A stretch of DNA of 10,246 nt from Deltaproteobacteria bacterium (GCA_030633185.1 DAOVTG010000075.1:1-10246); one strand, 5' to 3'; counted from the stretch's first letter, positions 1 to 7,657 are shown. A program made the numbers and translations. Notes: generated by a model not told the origin, from the sequence alone.

Positions 1-39
1 CACAACAGCGCAGTAGATCGGACTTTTTACGACGCCATC
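1..39 (-). repeat. MITE-like repeat, left end, cut by window edge
   Basis: The reverse complement of this stretch begins GATGGCGTCGTAAAAAGT and continues through a CCGAT...CTGCG...TTGTTGTG-like series. This matches the first 40 or so bases of the full copies at 5027 and 10006 with about three mismatches and one missing base. The rest of the element would lie left of the window. It is more diverged than the two full copies, so it is probably an older insertion or a different subfamily. Confidence 0.8.
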
Positions 40-307
40 AACTATTCAGGTGCCCACCATAAAGTTACAATAAATAGCGGCGAACTTTGCTTCGCTCTCA
101 TAAACGGGGTCAAAGCTGGGGTGCTAGCGCACCTTGTACCAGCAATGACCCCAATCCCGGCAGTTTTGATACAGAACCTGAATAGTTACGGCAATATTTA
201 CTATCCCTTGACTGTAAGTGAAAGTCAAGATGAAAAAAGTTTGTTGACTTGTTGCCTGAAACTTATTAAGGCTGACGGCTTCATAAAATTGATGGTATTA
301 CAAATAT
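40..307. other. Gene-free stretch with nested inverted repeats
   Basis: No recognisable gene is present between the two repeat copies. A perfect 12-bp inverted repeat (AACTATTCAGGT at 40-51, ACCTGAATAGTT at 176-187) encloses a small stem (61-66 with 84-89) and a long imperfect hairpin at 106-152. The hairpin pairs GGGGTCA with TGACCCC, GCTGG with CCAGC, and GGTGC with GCACC around a TAGC loop. Further on, 207-213 (CTTGACT) can pair with 223-229, and 222-228 can instead pair with 244-250 (TTGACTT). Frame 1 stays open from base 1 to the TGA at 307-309 (102 codons), but I see no ribosome-binding site and no family likeness. It may be a structured RNA, a decayed mobile element or the tail of an unknown gene. 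Confidence 0.4.
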
Positions 308-357
308 GATACATTCGTAAAAAGTCGCAGGATATCGGAACTTTTTACGACGCCATA
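308..357 (-). repeat. Mini-copy of the MITE-like repeat (internal deletion)
   Basis: Read on the minus strand, this contains the left end of the repeat through CCGATATCCTGCG, joined directly to the right terminal repeat, so about 100 bp of the core is missing. The result is a near-perfect palindrome: TCGTAAAAAGT at 315-325 pairs with ACTTTTTACGA at 340-350 across a 14-nt loop. No clear flanking direct repeat is visible. It ends 13 nt before the speD ATG, next to the likely ribosome-binding site (AAGGG, 357-361), so the hairpin could affect speD expression. Confidence 0.8.
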
Positions 358-370
358 AGGGTTTTAAAGA

Positions 371-763
<393 letters not shown>

Positions 764-765
764 TT

Positions 766-2049
766 ATGAACGCTGACCACTATAACGATTTGATCCAACG
801 GGACGCTGAAGTTCTCTGGCATCCCTACGCGGCGGCTCCGGTGCCGATCCCTCCCTATGCGGTCAAATCGGCTTCCGGAACCCGTCTGACTCTGCATGAT
901 GGCCGCCAACTGATCGACGGGATGTCTTCATGGTGGGCCGTGATTCACGGTTATAACCATCCCGTTCTTAATGCCGCAATGACCGCCCAACTTGAAGATA
1001 TGGCGCACGTCATGTTTGGCGGCCTGACTCATGAACTGGCGGTTCTTTTAGCCGAAAAACTGCTGGCCATCACCCCGCCCGGGCTGGGCCGGGTCTTTTT
1101 CTGTGATTCCGGGTCGGTGGCTGTCGAAGTTGCGATCAAGATGGCGATTCAGTACTGGTTCTCCTTGGGTCGACCGGCTAAAAAACGTCTCTTGACCATT
1201 CGCCAGGGTTATCATGGTGATACTTTTGCAACCATGTCGGTCTGCGACCCGGTCAACGGTATGCACCATCTTTTCAGTGATCTGTTGATGCCGCAGGTTT
1301 TTGCCAAGGCTCCGCAGATTCCTTTCGACGGGGTTTGGGATGAACGTGAAATTGATGAGCTCAGAGAGCTTGTCGAAACCCGGCATGAGGAGTTGGCGGC
1401 AATTATTTTAGAGCCGATTGTCCAGGGTGCTGGCGGGATGCGCTTTTATCATCCTCAATACCTGCGCCGAGTAAGGGCGCTGTGTGATGAGTATGACCTG
1501 CTTTTAATCGCCGATGAGATCGCCACCGGTTTTGGCCGCACCGGGGAACTTTTTGCCTGTAACCATGCCGGTATAACGCCCGATATTCTCTGTCTCGGTA
1601 AGGCTTTGACCGGCGGTTATATGAGTTTTGCTGCGACCTTGACCAAAACCTTCATCAGTGAGGTTATTTCGCAAAAGGGACCGGGAATGTTGATGCATGG
1701 GCCGACCTTTATGGCTAACCCGCTGGCCTGCGCCGTAGCTCTGGCCAGTATCGGCCTGCTTGAAAACTCTCCTTGGCGGGAACGGATTGTTGAAATCGAG
1801 GGCCTTTTGAAGGCTGGCCTTGAACCTTGCCGACAACTGCCGGGGGTCAAGGATGTCAGGGTTTTGGGAGCTATCGGGTTGGTCGAGACCAAGACTCCGA
1901 TAGATGTCGAAAAGGTTCAGGAGAGGGTTGTGGCACGCGGTGTCTGGCTGCGGCCTTTTGCCAACCTCTGCTATACTATGCCCCCTTTTGTGACCAGGGC
2001 AAGCGAGGTTAAACAGATAACTTCAGCTATCTGTGAGGCTTTGTCTTGA
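766..2049 (+). CDS. bioA: Adenosylmethionine-8-amino-7-oxononanoate aminotransferase
   Basis: BioA is a PLP enzyme that makes 7,8-diaminopelargonate (DAPA) in biotin synthesis, with S-adenosylmethionine as the unusual amino donor. The 427 residues align along their length with E. coli BioA as I recall it: LWHPY (17-21), DGMSSWWAVIHGYNHP (51-66), HVMFGG (81-86), DSGSVAVEVA (114-123), GYHGDTF (148-154) and LIADEIATGFGRTG (247-260). The PLP-binding lysine is Lys279 in LGKALTGG, Asp250 should bind the cofactor pyridine nitrogen, and Arg396 in GVWLRPF is the substrate-carboxylate residue. These motifs separate it from ornithine or GABA aminotransferases. It starts 2 nt after speD. No other biotin gene (bioB, bioD, bioF) is nearby, so biotin genes are scattered in this genome or lie outside the window. 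Confidence 0.97.
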   Translation: MNADHYNDLIQRDAEVLWHPYAAAPVPIPPYAVKSASGTRLTLHDGRQLIDGMSSWWAVIHGYNHPVLNAAMTAQLEDMAHVMFGGLTHELAVLLAEKLLAITPPGLGRVFFCDSGSVAVEVAIKMAIQYWFSLGRPAKKRLLTIRQGYHGDTFATMSVCDPVNGMHHLFSDLLMPQVFAKAPQIPFDGVWDEREIDELRELVETRHEELAAIILEPIVQGAGGMRFYHPQYLRRVRALCDEYDLLLIADEIATGFGRTGELFACNHAGITPDILCLGKALTGGYMSFAATLTKTFISEVISQKGPGMLMHGPTFMANPLACAVALASIGLLENSPWRERIVEIEGLLKAGLEPCRQLPGVKDVRVLGAIGLVETKTPIDVEKVQERVVARGVWLRPFANLCYTMPPFVTRASEVKQITSAICEALS

Positions 2050-2087
2050 TCAACAGTCTGGCTTTTGCGGGTCGGTCACGGTTTTAG

Positions 2088-2117
2088 TTGCTTTGCCTGC
2101 TACCTTTATAGTATAAA
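2088..2117 (+). promoter_or_regulatory. Candidate sigma70 promoter for dksA-like/leuS
   Basis: TTGCTT (2088-2093) and TATAAA (2112-2117) are spaced by 18 nt, about 50 bp before the dksA-like start. The -10 matches 5 of 6 and the -35 only 3 of 6. It sits in the only sizeable gap (118 bp) between bioA and the next gene, and no terminator hairpin is visible after bioA, so read-through from speD-bioA is also possible. Confidence 0.4.
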
Positions 2118-2167
2118 CGGCGCCGATTAATAATAAGGACGATTTTAAAGAGTGATGGAGACCTGAA

Positions 2168-2533
2168 ATGAAGACTGAACAGCTTGAATGTTTCCGCCGG
2201 ATTCTACTGGAGAAAAAGGAAGATGTTGAGGCCCGGGTAGAACAGCTTAAAAATGGGGATATCCATACCAACAAGGATGATTTATACGATGATGTCGATG
2301 CCGCCAGTGTTGATACCGATCATAATCTGCTTTTTCGGATCCGTGGTCGTGAAGCCCATTTGATTAAGAAAATCGATGAGGCTTTAGAACAGATTGATGC
2401 CGGTACTTATGGTGTCTGTGCCGAGTGTGGTGAAGATATCAATATCGAACGGCTCAAGGCCCGACCTGTGGCACCCTTGTGTATCGCTTGTAAAGAAGAG
2501 CAGGAAAAGATGGAAAAACGTAAGGGCCGATAA
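2168..2533 (+). CDS. dksA: DksA/TraR-family zinc-finger regulator
   Basis: DksA proteins enter the secondary channel of RNA polymerase and act with ppGpp to tune transcription, notably of rRNA and amino-acid genes. The 121 residues show the family layout: an N-terminal helical part, an acidic tip DLYDDVDAAS (38-47) containing the D-x-x-D-x-A pattern at Asp41, Asp44 and Ala46, a basic helix, and a four-cysteine zinc finger (Cys84, Cys87, Cys105, Cys108) in YGVCAECGEDI...RLKARP...CIACKEEQE. It is shorter than E. coli DksA (151 residues), so it could be a paralogue rather than the main DksA. GGAG at 2158-2161 serves as ribosome-binding site. Its stop is 5 nt before leuS, suggesting one transcript. 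The gene symbol is by family only. Confidence 0.85.
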   Translation: MKTEQLECFRRILLEKKEDVEARVEQLKNGDIHTNKDDLYDDVDAASVDTDHNLLFRIRGREAHLIKKIDEALEQIDAGTYGVCAECGEDINIERLKARPVAPLCIACKEEQEKMEKRKGR

Positions 2534-2538
2534 TCAAG

Positions 2539-5028
2539 ATGAATGTTGAATACAATCCCCATGCGATAGAGAAAAAATGGCAGGCCCGCTGGATTGATGA
2601 GAAAACCTTTGCCACCGGACAAGGTGGTGAAAAGTACTATCTTCTCGAGATGTTTCCCTATCCTTCAGGAAAGATCCATATGGGGCACGTCCGCAACTAT
2701 TCGATTGGTGATGTTGTGGCTCGCTATCAGCGGATGTTGGGGCGTGATGTCCTTCATCCCATGGGTTGGGACGCCTTCGGTATGCCGGCCGAAAATGCCG
2801 CAATTGCTCACGGGGTTCACCCTGCGGCCTGGACGAGCCGCAATATTGATGAGATGCGTTCCCAGCTCCAGCGTATGGGTTTTAGTTATGACTGGGATCG
2901 TGAGTTGGCGACCTGTGACCCCTCCTATTATCGTTGGGAACAGCTCTTTTTTACCCAGATGCTGGAGAAGGGGCTGGTTTACAAGAAGAAATCAAAAGTC
3001 AACTGGTGTGAAGATTGTCAGACGGTGCTCGCCAACGAACAGGTTGAAGACGGCTGTTGCTGGCGTTGCGGTAAAGAGACTGAAGATAAGGACTTAAGCC
3101 AGTGGTTTTTCAAGATAACTGATTATGCCGAAGAACTTTTAGCCGGTTGTGATGATTTGCAGGGGGGTTGGCCCGAGCGCGTCATCACCATGCAGAAAAA
3201 CTGGATCGGCAAGAGCGTCGGGGCCGAGATTGACTTTGCCGTGGCTGACCGGGATTGTAAGATTTCCGTTTTTACGACCCGCCAAGATACCCTTTTCGGG
3301 GCCACTTTCATGAGCTTGGCACCGGATCATCCCCTGGCTCTGGAGTTGGCTCAAGGTACCATCCAAGAGACTGCGGTTGCCGCTTTTATCGAGAAGATGC
3401 GGCTTCAGGAGCCGCCCAGCGACCGCGATGCGGCCAAGTTGGAGAAAGAGGGCGTCTTTACCGGGAGCTATAGTCTTAATCCGTTGACCGGTTGCAAAAT
3501 GCCGATCTATCTCGCCAATTTTGTTCTCTCCGGTTACGGTACCGGGGCGGTGATGGCGGTGCCGGCCCATGATCAGCGCGATTTTGAATTTGCCAAGATG
3601 TATGATCTGCCGATTGTGGTGGTCATTCAGCCCGCAGGTGAACTGCTTGATCCGGCCCTGATGAGTGAAGCTTATACGGGTGAGGGGCGTTTGATTAATT
3701 CGGCCGAATTTGACGGTTGTGAAAACCGCAAGGCGCTTGACCTGATTGTGGTTCATTTAACTGAGAAAGGGTTGGGTAAAAAAGCGGTGACCTACCGCCT
3801 GCGCGACTGGGGAGTCTCCAGGCAGCGCTATTGGGGCACGCCGATTCCGGTGATTTACTGCGATGCTTGCGGAATTGTTCCGGTACCCGAAAAAGATCTG
3901 CCGGTGTGTTTGCCCGGGGATGTTGAACTCGGTGGCAGCGGCGGCTCGCCTTTGGCTAAGGTTGAGAGCTTTGTTAATACCGTTTGTCCTCGCTGTGGGG
4001 CTTCGGCCCGGCGCGAGACCGATACCATGGATACCTTTGTCGAGTCATCCTGGTACTATATGCGTTATGCCTGCGCTAACTATAAAGATGGTTCTTTAGA
4101 AAAGGCCGCAGTTGATCGTTGGCTGCCGGTTGATCACTACATCGGCGGCATTGAACACGCCATTTTGCATCTTCTCTATTCACGTTTTTTTACCAAGGTG
4201 CTGCGGGATCTTGGTTATATCAATTTTTCCGAACCTTTTACCAAATTGTTGACTCAAGGAATGGTTATTAAAGACGGTGCCAAGATGTCAAAATCAAAAG
4301 GCAACGTCGTCGATCCCAATGCCCTGATCAAGAGATATGGTGCCGATACGGCTCGCATGTTCAGCCTCTTTGCTTCTCCGCCGGAGCTTGATCTGGAGTG
4401 GAATGACCAGGGGGTTGAAGGGGGTTATCGTTTTCTCAACCGCCTCTGGCGCCTGGTTTATGCCCTGTTGCCGGTTTTAAATGAGGTTGAGACTTTTGCT
4501 GGCAGTATGGCTGAGGTGCCGCAAAAACATAGTGGCTTGCGGCGAAAAACCCACCAGACGATTGCCCGGGTGCGGATCGATATTGAAGACCGTATGCACT
4601 TTAATACGGCGATCAGTGCAGTCATGGAACTGGTCAATGAACTAAAAAATTATGATATCAAGGAGGCCCGGGCTGATAAGGTTCTGGCGTCCCTGCTTCG
4701 TGAGGCGATTGAAACTGTGGTTTTGCTCTTGGCTCCGATTGTGCCGCATATCTGTGAAGAGCTTTGGGAAGAGCTCGGTAATAATAAGGGCGTAAGCTAT
4801 ATTCCGGTGCCGGTTGTCGACAGCGCCTCACTGGTTAAGGATACGGTTCTGGTCGTTGTCCAGATAAACGGTAAGGTCAGGGAACGTTTGACCGTAGCTC
4901 ATGATATGGCTCAGGATGAGATAAAAAAACTTGCGCTTGACAGTGAAAAGGTACGGAAGTACATTGGCAACAAGGAGTTGCGCAAAATCATTGTGGTGCC
5001 CAATAAGTTGGTCAACATCGTTGTTTGA
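2539..5028 (+). CDS. leuS: Leucyl-tRNA synthetase
   Basis: This class I synthetase charges tRNA-Leu. The 829 residues contain the HIGH-type motif HMGH (47-50), KMSKS (582-586) and the SSWYY block (503-507). A zinc site near the N-terminal domain is formed by Cys157, Cys160, Cys174 and Cys177. A second Cys pair set (441, 444, 483, 486) lies before RETDTMDTF; E. coli LeuRS lacks it and Thermus-type enzymes have it, as I recall them. The CP1 editing domain is intact: TTRQDT (246-251) and GTGAVMAVPAHDQRD (334-348) with the universal Asp345. The C-terminal domain is complete. The final stop TGA (5026-5028) uses one host T plus the first two bases of the inserted repeat element; before insertion it would have been TAG at the same codon. 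The ATG is 5 nt after the dksA-like stop. Confidence 0.98.
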   Translation: MNVEYNPHAIEKKWQARWIDEKTFATGQGGEKYYLLEMFPYPSGKIHMGHVRNYSIGDVVARYQRMLGRDVLHPMGWDAFGMPAENAAIAHGVHPAAWTSRNIDEMRSQLQRMGFSYDWDRELATCDPSYYRWEQLFFTQMLEKGLVYKKKSKVNWCEDCQTVLANEQVEDGCCWRCGKETEDKDLSQWFFKITDYAEELLAGCDDLQGGWPERVITMQKNWIGKSVGAEIDFAVADRDCKISVFTTRQDTLFGATFMSLAPDHPLALELAQGTIQETAVAAFIEKMRLQEPPSDRDAAKLEKEGVFTGSYSLNPLTGCKMPIYLANFVLSGYGTGAVMAVPAHDQRDFEFAKMYDLPIVVVIQPAGELLDPALMSEAYTGEGRLINSAEFDGCENRKALDLIVVHLTEKGLGKKAVTYRLRDWGVSRQRYWGTPIPVIYCDACGIVPVPEKDLPVCLPGDVELGGSGGSPLAKVESFVNTVCPRCGASARRETDTMDTFVESSWYYMRYACANYKDGSLEKAAVDRWLPVDHYIGGIEHAILHLLYSRFFTKVLRDLGYINFSEPFTKLLTQGMVIKDGAKMSKSKGNVVDPNALIKRYGADTARMFSLFASPPELDLEWNDQGVEGGYRFLNRLWRLVYALLPVLNEVETFAGSMAEVPQKHSGLRRKTHQTIARVRIDIEDRMHFNTAISAVMELVNELKNYDIKEARADKVLASLLREAIETVVLLLAPIVPHICEELWEELGNNKGVSYIPVPVVDSASLVKDTVLVVVQINGKVRERLTVAHDMAQDEIKKLALDSEKVRKYIGNKELRKIIVVPNKLVNIVV

Positions 5029-5177
5029 TGGCGTCGTAAAAAGTTCCGATATCCTGCGTTGTTGTGGTTCCCCAGACACTCGACATACTACATGTATGGT
5101 CTCGCGCCTGGGAAACCACAACATCTTGTCTATAGAAATTTTTACTTAGCCAGCCCGTGACTGTTTACGAGTTCATC
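5027..5177 (+). repeat. Full-length MITE-like element in leuS-lptE gap
   Basis: The element is 151 bp with terminal inverted repeats GATGGCGTCGTAAAAAGT (left) and, read from the other end, GATGAACTCGTAAAAAGT with Gs in place of two bases in this copy's right end region; the clean comparison comes from the copy at 10006. The core is a 16-bp imperfect stem (5060-5075 with 5108-5123), capped by a smaller hairpin (GACATAC with GTATGGTC, 5082-5101). TTGTTT occurs directly on both sides (5021-5026 and 5178-5183), as expected for a target-site duplication. By eye 143 of 151 positions match the copy at 10006. It contains no credible ORF. It separates leuS from lptE and ends 29 nt before lptE, leaving the lptE ribosome-binding site intact. 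Confidence 0.9.
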
Positions 5178-5206
5178 TTGTTTAGTGCTTCACAGGAGAG
5201 AATCTG

Positions 5207-5740
5207 ATGCCCTCAAGGCGGAAAAAATATTTTCACTTTTTGATCTTGATCCTGTTGCTTTCGGTTTTCCTGGTTTCTAGTTGTGGTTACCGTATGCGCG
5301 GCACTCAGGAACTGCGTGGGGATCTGCAAACGGTGGCGATTTTGCCTTTTACCAACCAGACCTTTGAAAGTCGGCTCGAAAATGATCTCTTTAATGCCCT
5401 GGTTGATGAATTTGCCCGTAGTAAAAATTTAAAAGTGGTCGCAGCCAAGGACGCCGATCTTTTGGTTAACGGGACGATCATCGCGGTTGAGAGCTACTCG
5501 ATTTCCTACTCTCCCGATGATAAAACCTATGAATACCGGGTCACTATGAGCGTCGATGTTGAGATCGTCGAGGCTCGCAGTAAGCAGGTTTTCTGGCGGC
5601 GTCAGGCGATGCGGGAGGTTGAAGAGTATAAGGCAACGAATGAACCTTTTACGATTGACCGGCGCAAACATGCGGCCTTAAGGCGGGTTTGCCAAGTCTT
5701 GGCCGAGAATATACACGATGGTCTCTTTACCGACTTCTAA
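5207..5740 (+). CDS. lptE: LPS-assembly lipoprotein LptE
   Basis: LptE is the outer-membrane lipoprotein that plugs and helps assemble the LptD barrel, which inserts LPS into the outer leaflet. The 177 residues begin with a lipoprotein signal: basic MPSRRKK, a hydrophobic stretch (about 9-22) and the lipobox LVSSC with Cys26 as lipidated residue. CGYRMRG follows at once, the usual start of mature LptE, then AILPFTN (44-50) and a compact alpha/beta domain with little sequence conservation. AGGAG at 5194-5198 is 8 nt before the ATG. The order leuS-lptE-holA is the same as in many proteobacteria, which supports the assignment although the family diverges quickly. The upstream repeat may have changed co-expression with leuS. 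Confidence 0.9.
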   Translation: MPSRRKKYFHFLILILLLSVFLVSSCGYRMRGTQELRGDLQTVAILPFTNQTFESRLENDLFNALVDEFARSKNLKVVAAKDADLLVNGTIIAVESYSISYSPDDKTYEYRVTMSVDVEIVEARSKQVFWRRQAMREVEEYKATNEPFTIDRRKHAALRRVCQVLAENIHDGLFTDF

Positions 5741-5752
5741 TTTGAATGGGTC

Positions 5753-6754
5753 ATGTTAAAGTCGTTGGAAAAGGCTTTGCATGAGGCCGCCGACGGCAAC
5801 GTGCCTTTTGGTTGCTGCCTGCTTTATGGTGAGGAACGCTATCCCCATCAATTTTTAAACCGGGGTTTGGCTCGCCTGGTTGAGCTGGGACACACGCTCG
5901 AAGTCTACGACTGTTCCCAGGTTACCTTTCAGGATATCCTGGTTACCGCCACCGCTCCCTCCCTTTTTGCCCAACAAAAAATAGTCCACCTACTTAATCT
6001 TGACAGTTACCAGAAAGCGGAGTACGAAAAACTTCTGGTGTGGATTGAGAGTCTGATTGAGTCCAGCCCCATAACCTACCTTTTTCTAAGCACTTTTAAA
6101 CTGGACGGGCGCTCTATTCTGGTCTCCAGATTAAAGAAAAAATTTACGGTTGTAAAAAGTGATAAATTACGGCCGGCTGAAGTGAACCAGCGTCTGTACC
6201 GACGGGCTCAGGCGGCGGATATTGTCGTTGATATGAGAGTGCTTGAAGCTCTCGTGCATCTGCATGAAGCAAATCTCCCGCTGCTTGAGCAGGAGTTTGA
6301 GAAGATGATGCTCTACGTTGGGGCCGGCGGCCGGATCGATCAGGCGGTGGTCGATCTTCTCGGGGTTGATGGCGGCGGCGGCAATATCTTTGCTTTTGGT
6401 GATGCCATCTGTGAAGGGCGGGGCGTGACCGCGCTGGTCATCCTTGACGGTTTACAGAGGGCTCGGACTGAAGCTCTGATTATTGTGGCGATGGTGGCCC
6501 GACAATATCGTCTTTTGAGTCGTGCCGCATCACCGGAATATCGCGGGGCGTCGGCCGCCACCCTGGCTAAAGCCCTGAAGGTGCCGCCATTTGTCGCCAA
6601 AAAGCTGGTCAATCAGGCCAAAAGATTGCTTCCACCGGCCTACGCTACAGCCTTTGCGATTTTGCGAGATACTGATCTCGCCATCAAAACCTCGCGGCTG
6701 CCAAAGGCGATAATCCTGGAACGTATGGTTCTTAAATTGGCCGGTCTGAGGTAG
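5753..6754 (+). CDS. holA: DNA polymerase III delta subunit
   Basis: HolA (delta) is the clamp-loader subunit that opens the beta sliding clamp. The 333 residues are close to the E. coli length (343). Visible family features are LLYGEERY near the N-terminus (23-30), a degenerate AAA+ fold without a Walker A motif, and the C-terminal collar pattern: IFAFGDAICEGR, then IIVAMVARQYRLL, VPPFVAKKLVNQAKRL, and DTDLAIKTSRLP followed by ILERMVLKL at the end. It begins 12 nt after lptE with only a weak GGG-type ribosome-binding site (5747-5749), so translation may depend on coupling to lptE. The neighbours leuS and lptE support the call. Confidence 0.93.
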   Translation: MLKSLEKALHEAADGNVPFGCCLLYGEERYPHQFLNRGLARLVELGHTLEVYDCSQVTFQDILVTATAPSLFAQQKIVHLLNLDSYQKAEYEKLLVWIESLIESSPITYLFLSTFKLDGRSILVSRLKKKFTVVKSDKLRPAEVNQRLYRRAQAADIVVDMRVLEALVHLHEANLPLLEQEFEKMMLYVGAGGRIDQAVVDLLGVDGGGGNIFAFGDAICEGRGVTALVILDGLQRARTEALIIVAMVARQYRLLSRAASPEYRGASAATLAKALKVPPFVAKKLVNQAKRLLPPAYATAFAILRDTDLAIKTSRLPKAIILERMVLKLAGLR

Positions 6755-6761
6755 CGAATTT

Positions 6762-7319
6762 ATGAATATTCCTGATTATAACACTTGTTGTGAACTGCTT
6801 GAACGTTTTGAGGTGCCTGAACATATTATTGACCACAGTCGTCAGGTGGCGGTTATCAGTCTTTGCCTGCGGGAGGGCTTGCTGGTTCAAGGAATCGGTC
6901 TGGGTCGAGATCTTCTTTTAAGCGCCGGTTTGCTACACGATATTGCCAAGATGGCTTCGCTTGAGAACGGTCGTGATCATGCCGAGCTCGGTGGGGAGTG
7001 GCTTGATCGTGAAGGTTTTCCGGAGATTGCTGAAATTGTCCGTAATCATGTTCGGCTGGTGACTGATCTTGCCGGACCCATAGTCGCCAAGGAGATTATC
7101 TACTATGCCGACAAACGGGTACGTCATGTCGAGATTGTTTCGGTTGCGGAACGTCTGGTCGATCTGAGGAAGCGTTATGGGGGTAATTCTCCCTCTTTGA
7201 CCCGGTTGGCGGAGCTTGAAAACCTGACTCTGGCTGTGGAGAAAAAGATTTTCAGTGGTCTTAATTTCTCTCCTGAAGAGGTTTCGAGACTTTGCTATGG
7301 TAAAAACTTATTGACATAA
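6762..7319 (+). CDS. HD-domain hydrolase (YqeK-like HDIG protein)
   Basis: This 185-residue protein has an HD-superfamily metal phosphohydrolase core: His25 in HIIDHSRQVA, His59-Asp60 in GLLHDIAK, His73 in RDHAELGGEWL, His96 in VRNHV, and Asp117 in YYADKRV. The arrangement fits small HDIG proteins such as YqeK, a family that in some Gram-positive bacteria cleaves diadenosine tetraphosphate symmetrically. The substrate here is unknown. GAGG overlapping the holA stop (6748-6751) probably serves as ribosome-binding site, and the ATG is 7 nt after holA, so it belongs to the leuS-lptE-holA operon. In E. coli nadD follows holA, and yqeK is often next to nadD elsewhere; here the HD gene follows holA and nadD is absent. 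The family is secure, the exact function is not. Confidence 0.85.
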   Translation: MNIPDYNTCCELLERFEVPEHIIDHSRQVAVISLCLREGLLVQGIGLGRDLLLSAGLLHDIAKMASLENGRDHAELGGEWLDREGFPEIAEIVRNHVRLVTDLAGPIVAKEIIYYADKRVRHVEIVSVAERLVDLRKRYGGNSPSLTRLAELENLTLAVEKKIFSGLNFSPEEVSRLCYGKNLLT

Positions 7320-7339
7320 TCGGCGCGAAGCAATATAAA
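7311..7339 (+). promoter_or_regulatory. Strong sigma70-type promoter for rpsU
   Basis: A perfect -35 TTGACA (7311-7316), a 17-nt spacer and TATAAA (7334-7339) form the best promoter in the window. The -35 contains the last codons of the HD gene. Transcription would begin near 7346, giving rpsU a leader of about 120 nt. That leader contains a small stem, GACGC (7373-7377) with GCGTC (7385-7389). A weaker second promoter, TTGACG (7368-7373) and TATTGT (7390-7395) with 16-nt spacing, lies inside it. Confidence 0.75.
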
Positions 7340-7465
7340 GCACCTCAGCCCCGCGACCAAGGCTTTTTTGACGACGCTGAACTTGCGTCTATTGTTGGAC
7401 AGGTGTCTATGAAACCCCGCAAAGGGATATAAATATTTAATATTACAGAGAAAGAAGGGATTTAG

Positions 7466-7657
7466 ATGGAAATCAAGGTGATCGACAATGATGTCGAAAA
7501 GGCGATTAAAATTCTCAAAAACAAGCTCAATAAATCGGGACTGTTCCGGGAGCTGAAAAAAAGACGGCACTATGAGAAACCGAGTGTGCGCAAAAAAAAG
7601 AAACATGCTGAAGCTTTAAAACGACAGGCCAAGAAGAGACGTTTTGGTATGCGTTAG
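7466..7657 (+). CDS. rpsU: 30S ribosomal protein bS21
   Basis: bS21 is a small, very basic protein of the 30S subunit platform that contacts the 3' end of 16S rRNA and helps initiation. The 63 residues match the family: an N-terminal MEIKVIDNDVEKAIKILKNK, then SGLFRELKKRRHYEKPSVRKKKK and a lysine/arginine-rich helix to the end. E. coli bS21 has 71 residues, and shorter forms are common. A good ribosome-binding site (AGAAGG, 7452-7457) precedes the ATG. It has its own promoter upstream and a terminator directly after, so it is probably a single-gene transcript. In E. coli rpsU sits with dnaG and rpoD; neither is here. Confidence 0.97.
   Translation: MEIKVIDNDVEKAIKILKNKLNKSGLFRELKKRRHYEKPSVRKKKKHAEALKRQAKKRRFGMR

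Noticed and set aside
36..193. Integron attC site
   Set aside because: The outer arms do not fit the RYYYAAC/GTTRRRY core sites, and no integrase or cassette array is visible.
3139..3756. Minus-strand ORF of 205 codons
   Set aside because: It lies wholly antisense within the leuS editing domain, whose plus-strand frame has clear family motifs.
4828..5124. Minus-strand ORF of 98 codons, sharing an N-terminal peptide (ETIHVVCRVSG) with the ORF at 9870-10103
   Set aside because: The shared part is simply the repeat element read on the minus strand; the remainder is antisense to leuS or to the pan leader, and the element's base changes do not favour silent positions.
7347..7370. Possible terminator in the rpsU leader (AGCC...GGCT followed by a T run)
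   Set aside because: The stem has only four base pairs with a ten-base loop, too weak to call.
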